Made by a program: the position numbers and the translations under genes. The notes beneath the pieces were generated by a model that did not search any database, had not been told where the DNA came from, and was given only the letters and a program-made list of their open reading frames with translations. Shown one piece after another: positions 37,246 through 37,301 of a DNA stretch of 37,301 bases (the first letter of the stretch is position 1; each line of letters begins with the position of its first letter). Source of the DNA: JAURVT01 sp049059935 (lineage in GTDB: Bacteria > Actinomycetota > Actinomycetes > Propionibacteriales > Nocardioidaceae). The DNA lies in assembly GCF_049059935.1 (NCBI RefSeq), contig NZ_JBMGQR010000039.1:1-37301 (forward strand). The letters are read 5' to 3'.

Positions 37246-37251
37246 ATCATG
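37246..37251 (-). promoter_or_regulatory. -10 element of leaderless hydrolase promoter
   Basis: CATGAT on the minus strand ends 6 bases before the ATG at 37239. Confidence 0.5.
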
Positions 37252-37269
37252 CCCCCTGACGCACGAGTT

Positions 37270-37301
37270 GTCGGTGCCTCACAGGGCCATGACCCTGTGA
37301 G
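37270..37301. repeat. Inverted repeat cut by the window edge, TTGTCGGTG end
   Basis: CTCACAGGG (37278-37286) and CCCTGTGAG (37293-37301) are perfect inverted arms around a 6-base loop. The left arm is preceded by TTGTCGGTGC (37269-37278 region), nearly the same end as the repeat at 36545. If the element is symmetrical, the bases after 37301 should read GCACCGACA. Confidence 0.7.

Noticed and set aside
1..37301. CRISPR arrays, insertion sequences, prophage, toxin-antitoxin or restriction genes
   Set aside because: No regularly spaced repeats, transposase, integrase, phage structural or nuclease-type proteins were found in either strand. The gene content is housekeeping and metabolic.

Overview
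This 37.3 kb window reads as ordinary chromosome of a very GC-rich Actinomycetota. The evidence is pervasive GC-ending codons, frequent GTG starts, a WhiB-type regulator, a bacterial proteasome activator (Bpa), a DUF5926 protein, a short HU, and many genes that appear to be transcribed without a leader. The WhiB protein with a C-terminal helix-turn-helix and the overall gene set suggest Propionibacteriales/Nocardioidaceae (Nocardioides/Aeromicrobium-like). That placement is inferred from remembered families, not from a search.

Layout. 1-7.2 kb: partial EcsC-like gene, APH-type phosphotransferase, acidic unknown protein, leucyl/phenylalanyl-tRNA-protein transferase (aat), HU, Fpg/Nei glycosylase, rhodanese, Gln/Pro/Gly-rich four-helix membrane protein, RsbW-like ATPase and DUF5926. 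7.3-10.8 kb (minus): arginine deiminase, GT4 glycosyltransferase and a DipZ-like exported redoxin. 10.9-14.6 kb (plus): DUF4446, then a two-gene operon of a beta-phosphoglucomutase-type HAD protein and a GH65 disaccharide phosphorylase. 14.6-17.1 kb (minus): secreted metzincin-like protease and a PAP2-lipid kinase fusion. 17.2-20.3 kb (plus): SRPBCC protein, then serS, a Cof-type HAD and a LOG-family protein with overlapping stops and starts. 20.5-26.6 kb (minus): WhiB-HTH and bpa, then a tightly packed run mobA, DUF6457, FetB-like permease, quinone oxidoreductase, two tandem aldose epimerases and a GNAT acetyltransferase. 26.7-32.5 kb (mostly plus): nitrilase-type amidase, membrane protein, biotinyl carrier protein, two tRNA-Ser genes flanking a small membrane protein, DUF503, ICL/PEPM-family lyase, and a short string ending in an F420/PPOX oxidoreductase, an SRPBCC protein and an unknown. 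32.5-37.3 kb: TetR regulator divergent from a sterol-desaturase-like hydroxylase across a 35-bp palindrome, a paired acyl-CoA dehydrogenase operon behind a second TetR-type palindrome, and an alpha/beta hydrolase.

No rRNA, CRISPR array, insertion sequence, prophage gene or defence island is visible. No gene-free stretch exceeds 300 bases; the longest is about 217 bases at 20280-20496. The most unusual material is intergenic. Several long inverted repeats with unrelated arm sequences sit in short gaps: a perfect 37-bp stem at 32495-32573, a nested hairpin at 20371-20468, an imperfect one at 26619-26693, and two sharing TGTCGGTG ends around the last hydrolase gene. A second theme is a very regular leaderless promoter layout: in 18 cases a T/C-A-N-N-N-T hexamer ends exactly 6 or 7 bases before the start codon.
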